The notes under the pieces were generated by a model that worked only from the letters and a program-made list of their open reading frames with translations, was not told the origin of the DNA and did no database searches. A stretch of 64,000 nucleotides of DNA from Fratercula arctica (Eukaryota; Chordata; Aves; Charadriiformes; Alcidae). Positions 1 through 11,900 of the stretch are shown here, in pieces (within the stretch, counting starts at the first letter, position 1; the number at the start of each line of letters is the position of its first letter). The DNA is taken from contig CANTUZ010000002.1 in NCBI GenBank assembly GCA_947846985.1, positions 151,957,889 to 152,021,888 of the forward strand, given 5' to 3'. Position numbers and translations under genes: made by a program.

Positions 1-629
1 GTCTTTGTGATGTACTTCTACCATGAAAAAAATCGACTGTATTTTTTTAGAGCGCAGTTTTTTGCATTGACTACAGGCCATAATCATCTCATGAACAGCT
101 TCTTTTTATCTTGTTACTATTTCTTTACATAAGAGCAGGAGTATGAGACTATAATTAAGGGAGGGGCTTTGTTAGACAAGGCACATGGTGGGCACAGAGA
201 GAAGGACTACCGTGAGAAACTTGTAGCCAAACATGGGACAGTATGGGGTGTGACAAACCCCTGCAGCAGCAATGGGGACAGGGAACTACAATGATAACAC
301 TCCATGCCCAGAATTAACTACGTACACAGTACAGTGACTTTCCTCCACTTCTCTATCCTTTCCTGTTGAAATTAATACCTTTCAAGAGGATGCTTATTTC
401 TGACAAATAACCTCAGGATTTCTCCGCAGGCCAGAATTGTCCTCTCAATAACAAGCCATTAACCACTTCCTGAGACTATCTAGAATTATTGACCAAAAAA
501 ATAAATTGAACAATAGGCCCCAAGCAAAAAGGTGGCTGAGCTCCACTAAAACACTAAATATCCCCAGGATAGAGAGCTGTCTCATAGCAGAGCTTTATGA
601 GAAAGCTCTGAGAACTTAAAGAAGACTCT
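1..629. other. unassigned A+T-rich DNA
   Basis: I see no gene, RNA or repeat that I can name here. Stops are frequent in all frames. The last part, from about 560, might be very decayed CR1 sequence leading into the next element, but I cannot align it. Confidence 0.5.
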
Positions 630-1937
630 ACCACATAAAGAAAGAGAGATTTGGTAATAGCAACAATTCTACTTTGCCCCACAAGCTGCTATGGCTTCAC
701 CAAGGGCAAGTCCTGCCTGACCAATCTGGTGGCCGTCTATGATAGAGTGACTACATCAGTGGACAAGGAAAAAGCGATGGACGTTGTCTATCTGGACTTC
801 TGTAAGGCTTTTGACATGGTCCCCCACAACATCCTTCTCTCTCAATTGGAGAGATATGTATTTGATGGGTGGACTGTTCGGTGGATGAGGAATTGGTTAG
901 ATGGTTGCATCCAGAGGGTAGTGGGTTCAATGTCCAGATGGAGACTGGTGACAAATGGTGTCCCTCAGGGATCTATATTGGGACCAATACTGTTCAGTAT
1001 CTTCATCAACGACATAACAGTGGGATCAAGTACACCCTCAGCAAGTTTGCAGACAACACCAAGCTGAGTGGTGCAGTTGACAGGCCTGAGGGACAGGATG
1101 CCACCCAGAGGGACCTGGAGAGGCTCAAGAAGTGGGCCCATGTGAACCTCATGAGGTTTAAAAAGGCCAAGTGCAGGGTCCTCCACCCAGGTTGAGGCAA
1201 CCCCTGGTATCAATACAGGCTGGGGAATGAAGGGATTGAGAGCAGAACTGTGGGGAAGGCTTTGGGGGTGTTGGTTGATGAAAAGCTGGACATGAGCCGA
1301 CAATCTGTGCTCACAGCCCAGAAAGCCAACCACATCCTGGGCTGCATCAAAAGAAGCATGGCCAGCAGGTTGAGGGAGGTGATTCTGCCCCTCTACTCCG
1401 CTCTGGTGAGACCCAACCAGGAGTACTGCATCCAGCCCAACATAAGAAGGACATGGACCTGTTGGAGTGGGTCCAGAGGAGGCCATGAAGATGATCTGAG
1501 GGCTGGAGCACCTCTCCTATGAGGACAGGCTGAAAGAGTTGGGGCTGTTCATCCTGGAGAAGAGAAGGTTCCAGGGACACCTTATTGCAGCCTTTCAGTA
1601 CTTAAAAGGGGCTTAAAAGAAAGCTGGGGACAAACTTTTTACCACGGTCCGTTGCCATAGGACAAGGGGTAATGGTTTTAAACTAAAAGAGGGCAGATTT
1701 AAACTAGATATAAGGATGAATTTTTTTAATAATTATGGTGGTGAAACACTGGTGCAGGTTGCCCAGAGAGGTGGTAGATACTCCATCCCTGGAAACATTC
1801 AAGGTCAGATTGGTCAGGGCTCTGAACAACTTGATCAGGTTTAAGATGTCCCTGCTCATTGCAGGGGAAATTGTACTACATGACCTTTTAAGGTCCCTTC
1901 CAACCCAAACTATTCTATGATTCTATGGTTCTATGGC
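630..1937 (+). mobile_element. CR1 LINE, 5'-truncated, degenerate
   Basis: This is a non-LTR retrotransposon fragment of the avian CR1 family. It runs from inside the reverse transcriptase of ORF2 through to the 3' end. The first recognisable part (about 633-665) resembles the CR1 segment before the GFTKGKS motif, but a short insertion or scrambled stretch follows before that motif at about 690. The 3' end has the usual CR1 terminus, a GGTCCCTTCCAACCC block at about 1893-1907 followed by imperfect ATTCTATG octamers. The 5' truncation is typical of CR1 insertion by target-primed reverse transcription. Several frameshifts and stops show that it is dead. Its 3' untranslated part resembles the short terminus at 19316-19440, so both may belong to one subfamily. 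The exact 5' boundary is uncertain by tens of bases. Confidence 0.93.
688..1920 (+). pseudogene. CR1 ORF2 reverse transcriptase, broken
   Basis: This is the remnant of the enzyme that copies CR1 RNA into DNA at the target site. The first frame (to about 1020) holds [12 protein letters not shown], then motif A as [10 protein letters not shown] with the catalytic Asp codon at 795-797, then motif B as VPQGSILGP at about 960-986. A frameshift at about 1018-1025 moves the continuation to another frame, where motif C reads FADN at 1046-1057. CR1 normally has FADD, so the second catalytic Asp has become Asn. A stop follows KCRVLHPG at about 1195, and the frame changes again from about 1250 (KALGVLVDEKLDMS, then [18 protein letters not shown]). 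The C-terminal part after about 1440 is further disrupted. No functional product is expected. Confidence 0.9.
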
Positions 1938-3962
1938 AGTTTCTACCCATTAAAGCCTGTGCATCCATAGGCAGATTTGTCCATTAATTTCAGTTTCAAT
2001 TTGAGCATTTTTTGACAAGATATTCAGCACTTCTGCTTTTGGCGACTGTCACACTCAAACACATGAACCAACTGCAGTGAGCTGGAAGTATTTTTTGATA
2101 GGGTATTTAGTCTGAGGTTGTTCCTGCTCCAGGTGTCACCAAAGGTAGTTTTATGATGTTTCATGAACAGAGCAGAGCAGGGCTTTTTACAAGGTGTGTG
2201 CAGGCTTTCCATCAAACCCTGACTCTGGCATTCCTTTATCAGGAGCAAGGGGGAAACATGCTAAACCTTACAACACTATGGTAAGTTAGAGATCTGACTG
2301 TGCCTCCCATGGAAGGTAAAGTGCAGTCAACAGCTTTCTGTGGTGGGCAGAGACCCCACAGCTCTCAGCTCTCCCAGTACAGTTGCCCTCTTCCTCAAGG
2401 AACAGCACATCAGACATGCAGTGGTGTAGGAAAGCAAGCATTTGGGAGGTTTGATCCCTGCTCCTCTCTTCAGCTTCTAAGGGAAGTGGTAACTCAGCAT
2501 GACTCTTTCAGGTTGGCCACATTACTTCTGCCACATTACTTCTTGTTGTGCCCAACAAATGTGCAGCAAGCCACCATCAAGGAGTATGGCCATGCAGTAG
2601 GCATCAATAGACAATGTGGTGACTATCAATAGTGACTACTGGCAATGCACATGGTAAGACCCGTATGTGCAGGTTCTAATTTCTAGGTACAATAGTCTAA
2701 CTCCAGGAAATCCTGTTCAAGGGATAATCCCATGTTCACAGGTTCATCTGGCAGCAACCATCAGGCTGGGGTAGGATTTCACTCCTGGACTCCTACATGT
2801 TTGCTATGAGATGGATTCATGATTGCAGAGGTCACCAGAGAAAAGGCTTCGTATGTCACCAACAGAAATGTTTTTCAGGAATGTGTTGTGTTCTCTCTTA
2901 CCCCTTGTGCCCCAGCATGAACACACAGCAATGAGCAATTCTGCTCGAGCTGCAGGTCCCTGCTTGCGAACCAGGGTTGGCACGGCGACTGCTCAGGGGA
3001 GCTTCATAAAGTGGAGTGCAGGATGGGGATTTGCTTTGAACCCCTGGGTCACGCTACACTTGGCTCAAGTCAATGACTCACTCCAGTGAATGCTAAAGTC
3101 ATTCATGATTTCTTTTTCTTAAACAATAAAAGCAACACTTTATGTGTCCAGAAAGGGTAATAAAAACGTAATGGACACTCTGTGAGCCTAAATCAAACCC
3201 AGTGAAGGCAATGCAAGCAGCTCTGTGGCTTCCACACACTTTCGATCATGCCTCCTTTACTTCAGATTTTCTTCAAGGGATCTTTCCATTTAGCAAGGAG
3301 GAATGATCTTTCTTTTTTAGCACTAATCTCCACCTCTCCTTGAAGCAGTCTTATTTGCCACGGTGCTCTTTAGAACAAGAAAAAAGAAAAAAACTAAAGG
3401 TTAATTCCTTCTTTTCTTTTAATGTAAAATGCAATAATATCTTAAGTCTGGGCATCAAATACTGGACTAACAACACTAAGGGATTTTAGGAAAAAAATCT
3501 GATTCAAACCTGTGGGAGGTAAAGATTACCCCAGGCCTGGAGGGAAGGGGAAAATTCTTTATCTTAATGACAAAAGGCTCTTCTAATCAGTAATGTTTAC
3601 ACGATATTAAGCATAGGATATTTTTACCTTCTTTTGGGATGTCACATACAAAAATATGCCACAGAATTAAGAAAAAAGGAACATTAAAGGCTCATGAGTA
3701 CAGTCAGGTCTGAATGAGTTATCCAAGTAATTACTATTTATACCCTTTGTTAAGGCTGTTAGTAAGCGCCTGGGGCCAAGGCCTCCTTTACTGTAAATAG
3801 GAAAGTTCTGCAGCAGTCCGAGATGCCCCTGACTAGCACATATGTGCCAGATATGCCTCAGTCAAGCTTCTTGCATACATTCTATGACTGTAAATTTTCT
3901 GCCAACATATCCATTCAAAAAAAAGGAAAATGTCTTTTTGTGAACACTACTGCACAGTTAGC
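1938..3962. other. unassigned DNA between CR1 copies
   Basis: No gene or known repeat is recognisable. A 110-codon open frame at 2300-2632 (+) and an 88-codon one at 2823-3089 (+) have no recognisable domain and look like chance frames. From about 3100 the sequence becomes A+T-rich with short A runs, for example around 3385-3400. Confidence 0.5.
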
Positions 3963-4309
3963 TGTTGAGGGGTCTGGAGAGTAAGTCTTATGAGGAGCAG
4001 CTGAGGGAGCTGGGGTTGTTCAGCCTGGAGAAAAGGAGGCTGAGGGGAGACCTTATCACTCTCTACAACTACCTGAAAGGAGGATGTAGCCAGGTGGGGG
4101 TCGGTCTCTTCTCCCAAGTAACACATGATAGGACCAGCGGAAACAGCCTCAAGTGGCACCAGCAGAGGTTTAGACTGGGTGTTAGGAAAAATTTCTTCAC
4201 TGAAAGGGTTGTCAAGCATTGGAACAGGCTGCCCAGGGAAGTGGTTGAGTCACCATCCCTGAAGATACTTAAAAGACAGGTAGATGTAGTGCTAAGGGAC
4301 ATGGTTTAG
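3963..4309 (+). pseudogene. CR1 ORF2 C-terminal fragment, frame open
   Basis: About 114 codons of the CR1 ORF2 C-terminus remain open up to its natural stop at 4307-4309. It contains the family-typical blocks [57 protein letters not shown] and a final VVLRDMV. The polymerase motifs lie upstream in a full-length element and are absent here, so this is a remnant. There is no host promoter or start context, and the open frame reflects recent insertion more than selection. Confidence 0.88.
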
Positions 4310-4397
4310 TGATGGACTTGGCAGTGTTCGGCTGATGGTCAGACTAGATGATCCGAAAGGTCCCTTGCAACCTAGGCAATTCTATGATTCTATGATT
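3963..4397 (+). mobile_element. CR1 LINE 3' fragment
   Basis: This is the last part of ORF2 and the 3' terminus of a CR1 element, truncated at its 5' side within the reverse transcriptase C-terminal region. It ends with GGTCCCTTGCAACCTAGGCA and two ATTCTATG octamers. The sequence is well preserved. Its coding part is very close to the antisense copy at 15797-16462 and to the tails at 28766-29102 and 53460-53727, which suggests one related group of subfamilies. Confidence 0.95.
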
Positions 4398-6132
4398 TCT
4401 AAAAGGAATAAGGTACAAAAACATCTGAGAAAAAATATAACTTTGAGTCTTATGCCATTTGGAATGGAGCTGCTAAATTCATAATTAGCAGCATTGGATG
4501 TTACCAACACACTTCTCTATTCAGTCTCATGTTGTTGCAACCCAGATATTTTCAAGCGGAGCTGGAATTTCACAAAGATCTCTTCAAGGATGTGAGGCAG
4601 TCATTAATATTTAACAAATTATAATGAGGGGGAGGGGCCTTCAGCCTGCTTCAGAGCTTCTTGGCCAACAGGATAGAGTAAGGGATCCACTTCCAAAATG
4701 CTGCTTTGTCAGGACCACAGTCATTTACACACCTACTGCAGAATTTCTCTTATGTGCAAGCTGTGCAGAGGTTACAGCTTTCTCTTTTGGCTCTAAAAGA
4801 ACATAGTGTTGGTTAGCTATTCTTAACTTCTTATTAACCACTCTTTGTGCTATATCCCTTATTCATCTAGGTCAAGGCAATCTTGGGTTAACAAGTTTAT
4901 AATTAAAATGTAACATCGGTATACAAAATTAGGATCAACCCAAGCATCTGACCTGGCCTTGAATCCATGACTCCAGCTGGCAGCTTTTGAAGGGATTATT
5001 CCCTTTTCCTCAGGAGATGTCTCAATTTTTTTTCCTCCAAGCTGGGTTTTAGCAGGGCAGCTTTCCAGTCTGTGCGGCTTCCCTTCCAGACCTTTTTCAA
5101 AACAGCCCTTTAGTCTGTTGCTCTGTGGTTTCTTTCACATTTGAGACAAGCGCTGTTCTAAAACCCGCATGTTCGGATCTGGGATTAAAAATAGCCGCCG
5201 CAGACTGGTTAGCATGAAGCAGCCATTCATAGAGCACAACAGCCGCCGCCATCGCCCCGCGCCAAGGCCTCGGCCCGCGCAGAGCGTCCCAGCCCCACCG
5301 ACGGGCACGGTGCTGGGAGGGTGCCTGTCCCAGACGGTCTCAGCCCTTTTATCTCTCCCCATCTGACAGCCTTGCAAAGCTCGCCGACTACGGCTGCTCT
5401 CCCAGGAGGGGTGCCACAGCACCCTCAGAAACCTCACCGAGGCTTGTGCTCAATAACCGTGAGCAAATTTCTAGGTTAATGCTCCTCGAGCCAGCATTAA
5501 ACACTGGCTTGCAATAGGCATAATCTGATACCACAGTGTATTTCACAAGATCCCTGTGAAACTCTGCAACATACCATTATATATGAATGGTTCCAGCAAA
5601 TGTAGAGAAACATCAATAATTACTAAGAGACAATATACAAAAGAAAAAAACTCCTTCTTCCAGATTGGCCATAAATACTAGTTTGAGGCTGCAAAGCTTT
5701 TAGCACACCTTAAACCCTTCAATTTTCCTCACAGGATTGTTTCAGAGCAATCATTTCCCTATTTATGCCCCATGTACATCCCAACTCTTTATAGCTATGC
5801 CTCATCTATATAATTCTTACCCCTTGCCCTGGCCAGGGCTCACCCCCTTCACTTCATTACCTCACCTGCCTTAACCTGCCTCTTCCCTCTACTCCAAAAT
5901 TCATTAACTCAGTCCCAACTACAATAAAATAATTTTAGAGTCATTTTACACATGAGCCAAAACAACAGCAAGAAATCCAGTTGAGCTAAGAGGTGAAGCT
6001 GGGAAAGCCTCCAGTCCTTCGGTTGGTAGGGCTTCACTAAATGCAAGATCAAATCCCAAATCTTAAGTAAATCCCTAATCCAGCTTTCTTGTCAAAGCAC
6101 AGCTATAGATAACACTGTGTCAGGTGTGCTAC
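4398..6132. other. unassigned DNA with a CpG-rich patch
   Basis: No gene or transposon was recognised, apart from the CpG-rich patch listed at 5161-5460. The part from 5460 to 6132 is A+T-rich and may include the decayed 3' end of the old antisense CR1 that becomes recognisable from 6133. Confidence 0.5.
5161..5460. promoter_or_regulatory. CpG-rich patch, possible regulatory element
   Basis: About 22 CpG dinucleotides fall within 300 bases, in surroundings that are otherwise CpG-poor. The patch includes runs such as GCCGCCGCC, CGCGCC and GCCCGCGC. A sequence fitting the MEF2-site consensus (YTAWWWWTAR) lies at 5185-5194 (TTAAAAATAG). Open frames on both strands cover the patch (5135-5437 minus, 5169-5366 plus), but neither resembles a known protein. 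It could be a small CpG island, an enhancer, an unrecognised exon or a GC-rich repeat. Only the base composition is seen directly; function is inferred. Confidence 0.3.
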
Positions 6133-7035
6133 AGCTTCAAAATCTCCAAGGATGATGAATCCTTGGGTCCCTGTTCCACTGCTGTACTGCCCTCCTGGTG
6201 AAGTTTTTGCTCATACCGAGTTTGAACGTCCCCAGAGGCAGTTTTCGGCATTGCCTGCCGTTATTCCTTCTGCTGTACCAGAGAGGAGTTTGGGTCTGTT
6301 GTTGCTGTAACTCCCCACTGAGCAGCTGTGGGCTGCAAGCTGATCACCCTGAAGCCACCTCTTCACTGGAGCAAACCACCCCAGCTCCCATGCATCCCAG
6401 CATCTCCTCAAGGCCTCTGACCACCTTGTGAGCTCTGCTGTAGAGCCTCTCCATTTCATCTGCAACTCTCTTGAACTGGGGAGCCCGCAGCTGGGTGTCC
6501 AGTGCTAAACAAAGGGGAACATAGATTCCCCTTGATCTGCTGGTCACATTATCTCTGCTGGAGCCCAGTGGGCAGTTTGCCTTGTTTTCTGTATAAGTGC
6601 ATTTTTGGCTAATATATTCAGCCTAGAGTCCATCACAGCCCTGGGTCCTTTCTCACAGGGTGGTTTTTCAGCCAGTCGGGTCAGCTGGTGCAGGGGATTA
6701 TTCCGCTCTACGTGCAGAGCCTCTGTTGAACTTTGTGAGGTTTCTGTCAAGCCAATCCTCAAAATCCTTCACATTCCTTTTGAATCAAATCTTAGCCATT
6801 TATCACATCAATCCCTCCCTTTACTTTAGTGTTATCTACATATTTGCTAAGTGTGTGCTCTGTTTCTTCGTGCAGAGCTGAAAATACGACTAGTGTCAGG
6901 GTCAGTATGAATCCCTAAGCTATTAGCATCAGCCCCTGAGGTACTTGATTTCTTACTCACCGAATGGACTTTGAGCCATTGATTAACACCATTTGAGCCT
7001 GGTGGCTCAAATTTTAAACCATCTAACAGTCCATT
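6133..7035 (-). mobile_element. ancient CR1 LINE, antisense, heavily decayed
   Basis: Read on the minus strand, this aligns by eye along about 900 bases with the CR1 ORF2 reverse-transcriptase C-terminal half. Starting from the element's 3' side, the plus strand shows CTCCAAGGATG at about 6145, CCTGTTCCACTGCTGTACTG at about 6170, TTGAACTGGGGAGCCCGCAG at about 6472 (CR1 TTGAACTGGGGGGCCCAGAA), GATTATTCCGCTC at about 6698, CTGTTGAACTTTGTGAGGTT at about 6723, and CCTGAGGTACTTGATTTC at about 6937. The motif C region near 6819-6846 reads YVDN instead of FADD. Many substitutions and small gaps make it one of the oldest insertions here. It would be missed by anyone looking only at open frames. Confidence 0.8.
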
Positions 7036-8858
7036 TTTCCAGCTGGAAACAGGTAGACCCTGTTTTCCCTTAGCCTCATTTTCCCTGCTGCTCTTCTTCC
7101 AGGCACAGCAAAAGAGGGTTTTCAGTAATTTGATGCTATGCATTTTAATCAAAATTACTAGTTCCCATAATCCCTGAACTGAAGAATTTTAAAGATAAGA
7201 GCATGGTGAAAATTGATGCTTTTGTCACTACATTAAGTTACATCCACTGAGGTCGTCTTGGAAGCTTTGACTAAAGCTGGGAAACATCTTTTACATCTTA
7301 CATAGAGGGAGTTGGCAATGCAGAGGCTAAGAAGAGCCAATCCCCCTGGCCCAGCAAGCTACACAGCAACAGCTTCATATGGCTGGGAGCCATCAGGCAC
7401 AAACCACCATACACAGCCCCACAGAAGTCAAATCTCTGGGAGGAGGTCATAGGTAGGAGGCACCAGGACCCCGTCAGAGACCCACCACTCCGTTACAGAG
7501 CAGAACTGGCTTCCAGCTGGCTTCCAGGGAGAGCTGGCAGCATCTCCCTTCAGTTAAGCAATTTTCTGATTTCGTTGTTGAAGTCTTTGTAACCAATAGC
7601 TCCATTCACTCAACTGCAATTTTACAATGGGATAATAAATTTCTGGGGGAAAAGCCACACATTTCAGTCTCCACTGCACTAAACATAAAAATAAAATAGC
7701 GGTGCGTGACTGTTCTTTAGTGGCTTTTAAATTCTCAGGAAATGAGCTCTCCGTGAGCAGGTAAGGCGGGGGGTTTTGATGACAACTTATGAATCAGACG
7801 ACACACAAGGGAAGCAAAGGGAAAGAGAGAAAAATATCTTCCTAATCTGTTCTCAAACAGATTGTCAAACTGAGCTCCTGCTGAAGCCAAGTATTTTAAA
7901 ATTTAAATGACTGGGCACAAATCTGGTTCCAGTGTGAACTGACAGCATGTGAACCCCTGCGAGCTGAAACACAGGTACAAGGGATCAGAACTGTATCTCT
8001 CCCACAGCCACCATCCAGGTGAGAACAAATGAGTCAGCAGGATGAGTCTGTGTATCTTCTTCTACTCACACAAACAAGCTTCCAAAAAGCAAATTCCAAA
8101 AAGGCAGTTAGTCATAGAAGACATTGGTTGCCAAAGCAAAAAGATCAAATTAAGGCTATTTGTCTTTCTCTGCGGTGACAGCAGACATTGGCCCCATGCT
8201 ATGGTTGGAAATGGTGCTCTGAAGCAGCGAGGTGGCCTTGGCAGACAGTAGGTGCTAAGAAAGATTATATTACTATCCAGGTATTATAAAAGAATTGGCC
8301 AAAACCCAAACAACTCATTTAAGGGTCTGGCTGCTGATCTTCCACATGAAAAAGAAATTTCCCATGGGCAACACCACTTCCCACAGGACTTGTGGACCCT
8401 GCAAGTGACTTCATTGACCTGGGGCACCAGGGAGGGAGGAATCCTCACTCTTCTGCAGTCAGAAGCTAAGCATCCCCAGAGCTCACGTGGACCAGGACTC
8501 CCAGAGGCAGCAGCTATGGAGGGGTACAGGACCATCCCGGGGTGCCTCAAGGCACCTCTGAACCCAGTCCTGTGGCTCCCCAAGCATCCTCCACCAAGTG
8601 TTGGGCACTCACAAGATCCACAGGCTTCATCTCGTTCTAAAATAACACCCGAATGAGTAAATGGCACCACATGAGCTTGTGAGCTGCACGTTGCAGCTCA
8701 GTCCAGGTTGTCTTTATTGGTCAGCACTGCAATGCACATGTCTATGTAGAGCAGTAGAAGCTCACTGCTATGAAATTAAATTAAATTAAAACTAAGAAAA
8801 CATTCTCTGCACAATTTCTCCTCAGATAAAAAAACCTAGGTGCCACTGAAATGCCTTC
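7036..8858. other. unassigned DNA, no recognisable gene
   Basis: No repeat family or gene was recognised. Overlapping open frames on both strands at 8252-8670 (134 codons plus, 128 codons minus) have no domain I know, and each probably stays open only because the stretch is GC-richer. A short AAATT tandem repeat lies at 8772-8791. Confidence 0.5.
8772..8791. repeat. short AAATT microsatellite
   Basis: About three and a half copies of the pentamer AAATT are seen in tandem. Confidence 0.8.
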
Positions 8859-8915
8859 AGGGCCTGATCCCACACCGGTTTCTCAGGCTACCAGAAGTCA
8901 CTGAGAATTTTCTCG
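8859..8915. repeat. possible old sauropsid interspersed repeat motif
   Basis: The pattern GGGCCTGATCC followed by GAAGTCACTGAGAATTTT resembles a motif (GGGCCTGATCC, then GAAGTCAATGGGA) that recurs widely in bird, turtle and crocodile genomes. I cannot name the family with certainty. Similar traces occur near 36160, 43550 and 58558. Confidence 0.35.
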
Positions 8916-8945
8916 AAATAAAGCCTACAAGGACAGCTTTTTAAT

Positions 8946-8956
8946 CCCCCCCCCCC
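8946..8956. repeat. poly(C) run
   Basis: A run of 11 C bases. Such runs are unusual in this A+T-rich window and are prone to length errors in sequencing. Confidence 0.85.
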
Positions 8957-11900
8957 AGTATGTTACTACAGTCTGGGTTTTTTGTAAGCACTCATTCATT
9001 TCATTTTCATTCATGCCCATCTGTGAGCACAAAGATGTAGAGAACAGTTCATGAGAAGACACGAATGTTTAAATCAGACCTGGTTCCTTCAGTATGGCTT
9101 CAGATGTGAAAAATCATAACCTCCCTTTGGGAAATTTTCATGGTGATTATTGTTATAATAAACTATTAAGTGATGGAGTGGTTATTTCATAATTATGGAG
9201 ACAGAATCCATCTGTCAGATTGCCTGTTAAAGTGCCGGTCTTTTTTCAAATATTAATGTGTCTTCACAGGCACTGAGCTTCTAACATCCCTGAGGTGCAA
9301 TAACCACGTGATTTATGGCAGCACAGAGCTGCTTGCAGGGTAGACTTTGTTAACATTTGAGATCAGCTGTGCAAAGAAAAGTTCTTCTAACATAAATTGA
9401 AATTAGTGTTAAAAAGAGATGCCAAAATTGACAGAATGTACAGTTCTTAAAATCCTACCTGGTCTTCCACGATGTAAAAGGAACCCTAATGATTATGACA
9501 GAAATTTTCATGAGGGAAATAATTTGATTTGTTCTGTAGATCAGCTTGCTTGATTCATAATCCCTCAGATATCTCTCAGATGAGGGACCTCCCAGAGGCA
9601 GCGCTGTGCTTTTGTTTGCCCTGCCGTTTGAACTGACAGCCTGGCTGAGAGTTAGTGAGAAAATGGTAACGAGAAGATCTTATTTCCTCTCTAATGGAAA
9701 AATATTTCACCATGTGATAAGAATAAAATAATAGAAATATCACAAACTCGTTAAACCTTCTGTAGAAAGGCCTACTTTTAAAAATTATTTTGTAATTCCC
9801 TTAAACCATTCTGCAATCCTGTAGTAGAGATACAAATGTCTTTTGATCTTTCCAGGGATTGAAACCCTCCAGAAAAAAATCACAGCCTGTTACACTCAAA
9901 TCAGCTCTCCTTTTTCCTTAGACCATTTACTTGTGTTTGGACATCTCTCTGCTGTTTGCTGAAGAGGAGGGCACCACGAAGACAGCATGCAGCTGATGGT
10001 GTTTTTATTGTCGCACTCAGCACAAAATGAAGAAGAGAGAGTTTACCCTCTTGATGGTTGATACTGGTATGAAAAATGACTTTTTTGTTTTTCAATTAAA
10101 TTAATTTGCCATCCGTCATCCAGTGCCAAGTCTGATAATATGGCACAGGAAATAGCCTTCCCCAGCTGCTGCCAATGTGCCACAGCTCTGCCCAAGAGGT
10201 GGCCCAGTCACTTCTGGTTGTTTCTTGCAGGAAAGTATCAGTCAGGAGAAATGTCTGTAGGACTGTGCAAGAAATTATGCAAGACTGAAAAAAAATGTTT
10301 GCATACCATGTCATCCCAGCTGAACTAGATCTCCAAAAGGAGTCCAATAGCAATCATACCTTCATTTCAATTTTATCAGTATTGAAGATAGACAGGTAAT
10401 TGGCTTAAACTGCACAGAAAACATGATGAGATCCACCAGAAAGAGAAGCAGCATGATTTCCCTTTAAGCGACAATTAGAAATGCATTAGATTCGGAATAC
10501 CGCATCCAGTTGCTGCTGCTGCCTCTGGGCTATTTGCAGACAGCTTTCAACCTGTATTATCCATATTTTAGTGCGTGACCTCCCACCAGCTGCCTTCCCA
10601 GAGCCTTTGGTTATCTCACACAAGAGGCACTTAAGACCACCGCCTGTGGTGAGCTAAAGTAAAGGTTATACTGATTTCAGAGTCATGTTGCTGCCTGGAA
10701 ATGCTGTAATCAATGGGGTGGATTAAATCTACTCCAGGGAGTACAGAAGATGCTCCAGGGTTGCTTGCTCACCCTTTTCCTCTAAGTACTGTTGGCTAAA
10801 TTCTTCATACAATTGCCTTGTGTTTGCCTCTGATGGACACCTGGTTCTTGCCTCTGATGGACACCTGGCTCTTGCCAGCCCCAAGTGAGTTCACCCGTTC
10901 CCAGTGAAAGGGAGCCAGCAGAACCACTCGTATTTCTGGATAGCTGAATATCAGCCAGGTCTCAGTTTAGCCTGTAAGCATGAAAAAAACACCTGCCTGA
11001 GTCTCACCTAAATTTACCTTCAATTTGTAAGGCTTATTAATTTTCCTGAGAGGGTAAATGTTGAAACAAGACTTTTTAAAAGCTACAGTTATTTTAAAAG
11101 GCAGGTTTTTGTTGTGTGTTCACCAATAACGCCTTCCTTACCTGGGTATTTTACAGGGAGGACTAATGACCCCATATTTCTTGAAGCTTTTCCTGGCTTT
11201 ATGCTGCCGGGTGCTGCGTCTTTCACAAGCGAGCAGTTATATCTATTGTTGTGAGCTGTGTCAACAGTTTGCAGAAACAATTGCTGTGCCGGCTGTTCAC
11301 TATTATCTGGTTGCCACAGCAAAACCATGCAAAGGTCTTCCCAGAGGGAGCTCTGAAATTATCATACTGTGTGCAGCATGATTTGGGGCTGTTATTGTGA
11401 GATTCTTAAATTTTTTATAACGGAACAAAACCCCATTGTGAAATACAGAGCCTTTCTTACCGAACCCCAACGAAGCCTTGTTTTTGGACCTGCTCCCAAA
11501 ACTATCTCATCAGGTCTAGAAAGCAAAAGAAACAATTGTTAAACATAACAACGCAGAACCGCATAGCACTGATCTCCTTCCTACAAGCTGGATTTTCCAA
11601 GCACGTCATGAAACTGCAGGTGGATGTGATGGGGTCTTGATGAACTGCTAATCTGGATGCCATTAACACAGGCCATTCTGGGAGCCCCTCTCTGCTGTGG
11701 GCTCTGTAAGGTGCCAACACACCTGGTCATTCTCCGTTGACGCCAATCTTAGCCTTTCTATTACAATTGTCTGCAAAAAAAATTGGGGCAGAGGTAAAAT
11801 AATCTTTCCTGATATAGAAAAATTAAAGCAAATTAATCTGGGAGATAAGAATAGGTAAAAATTTATATGAAAGACTCAGCAACTTGCAGCAAAAAGGAAG

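Noticed and set aside
8252..8670. Overlapping open frames of 134 codons (+) and 128 codons (-)
   Set aside because: Both strands are open over the same GC-richer DNA, neither translation has a recognisable domain, and no splice or promoter context supports one over the other.
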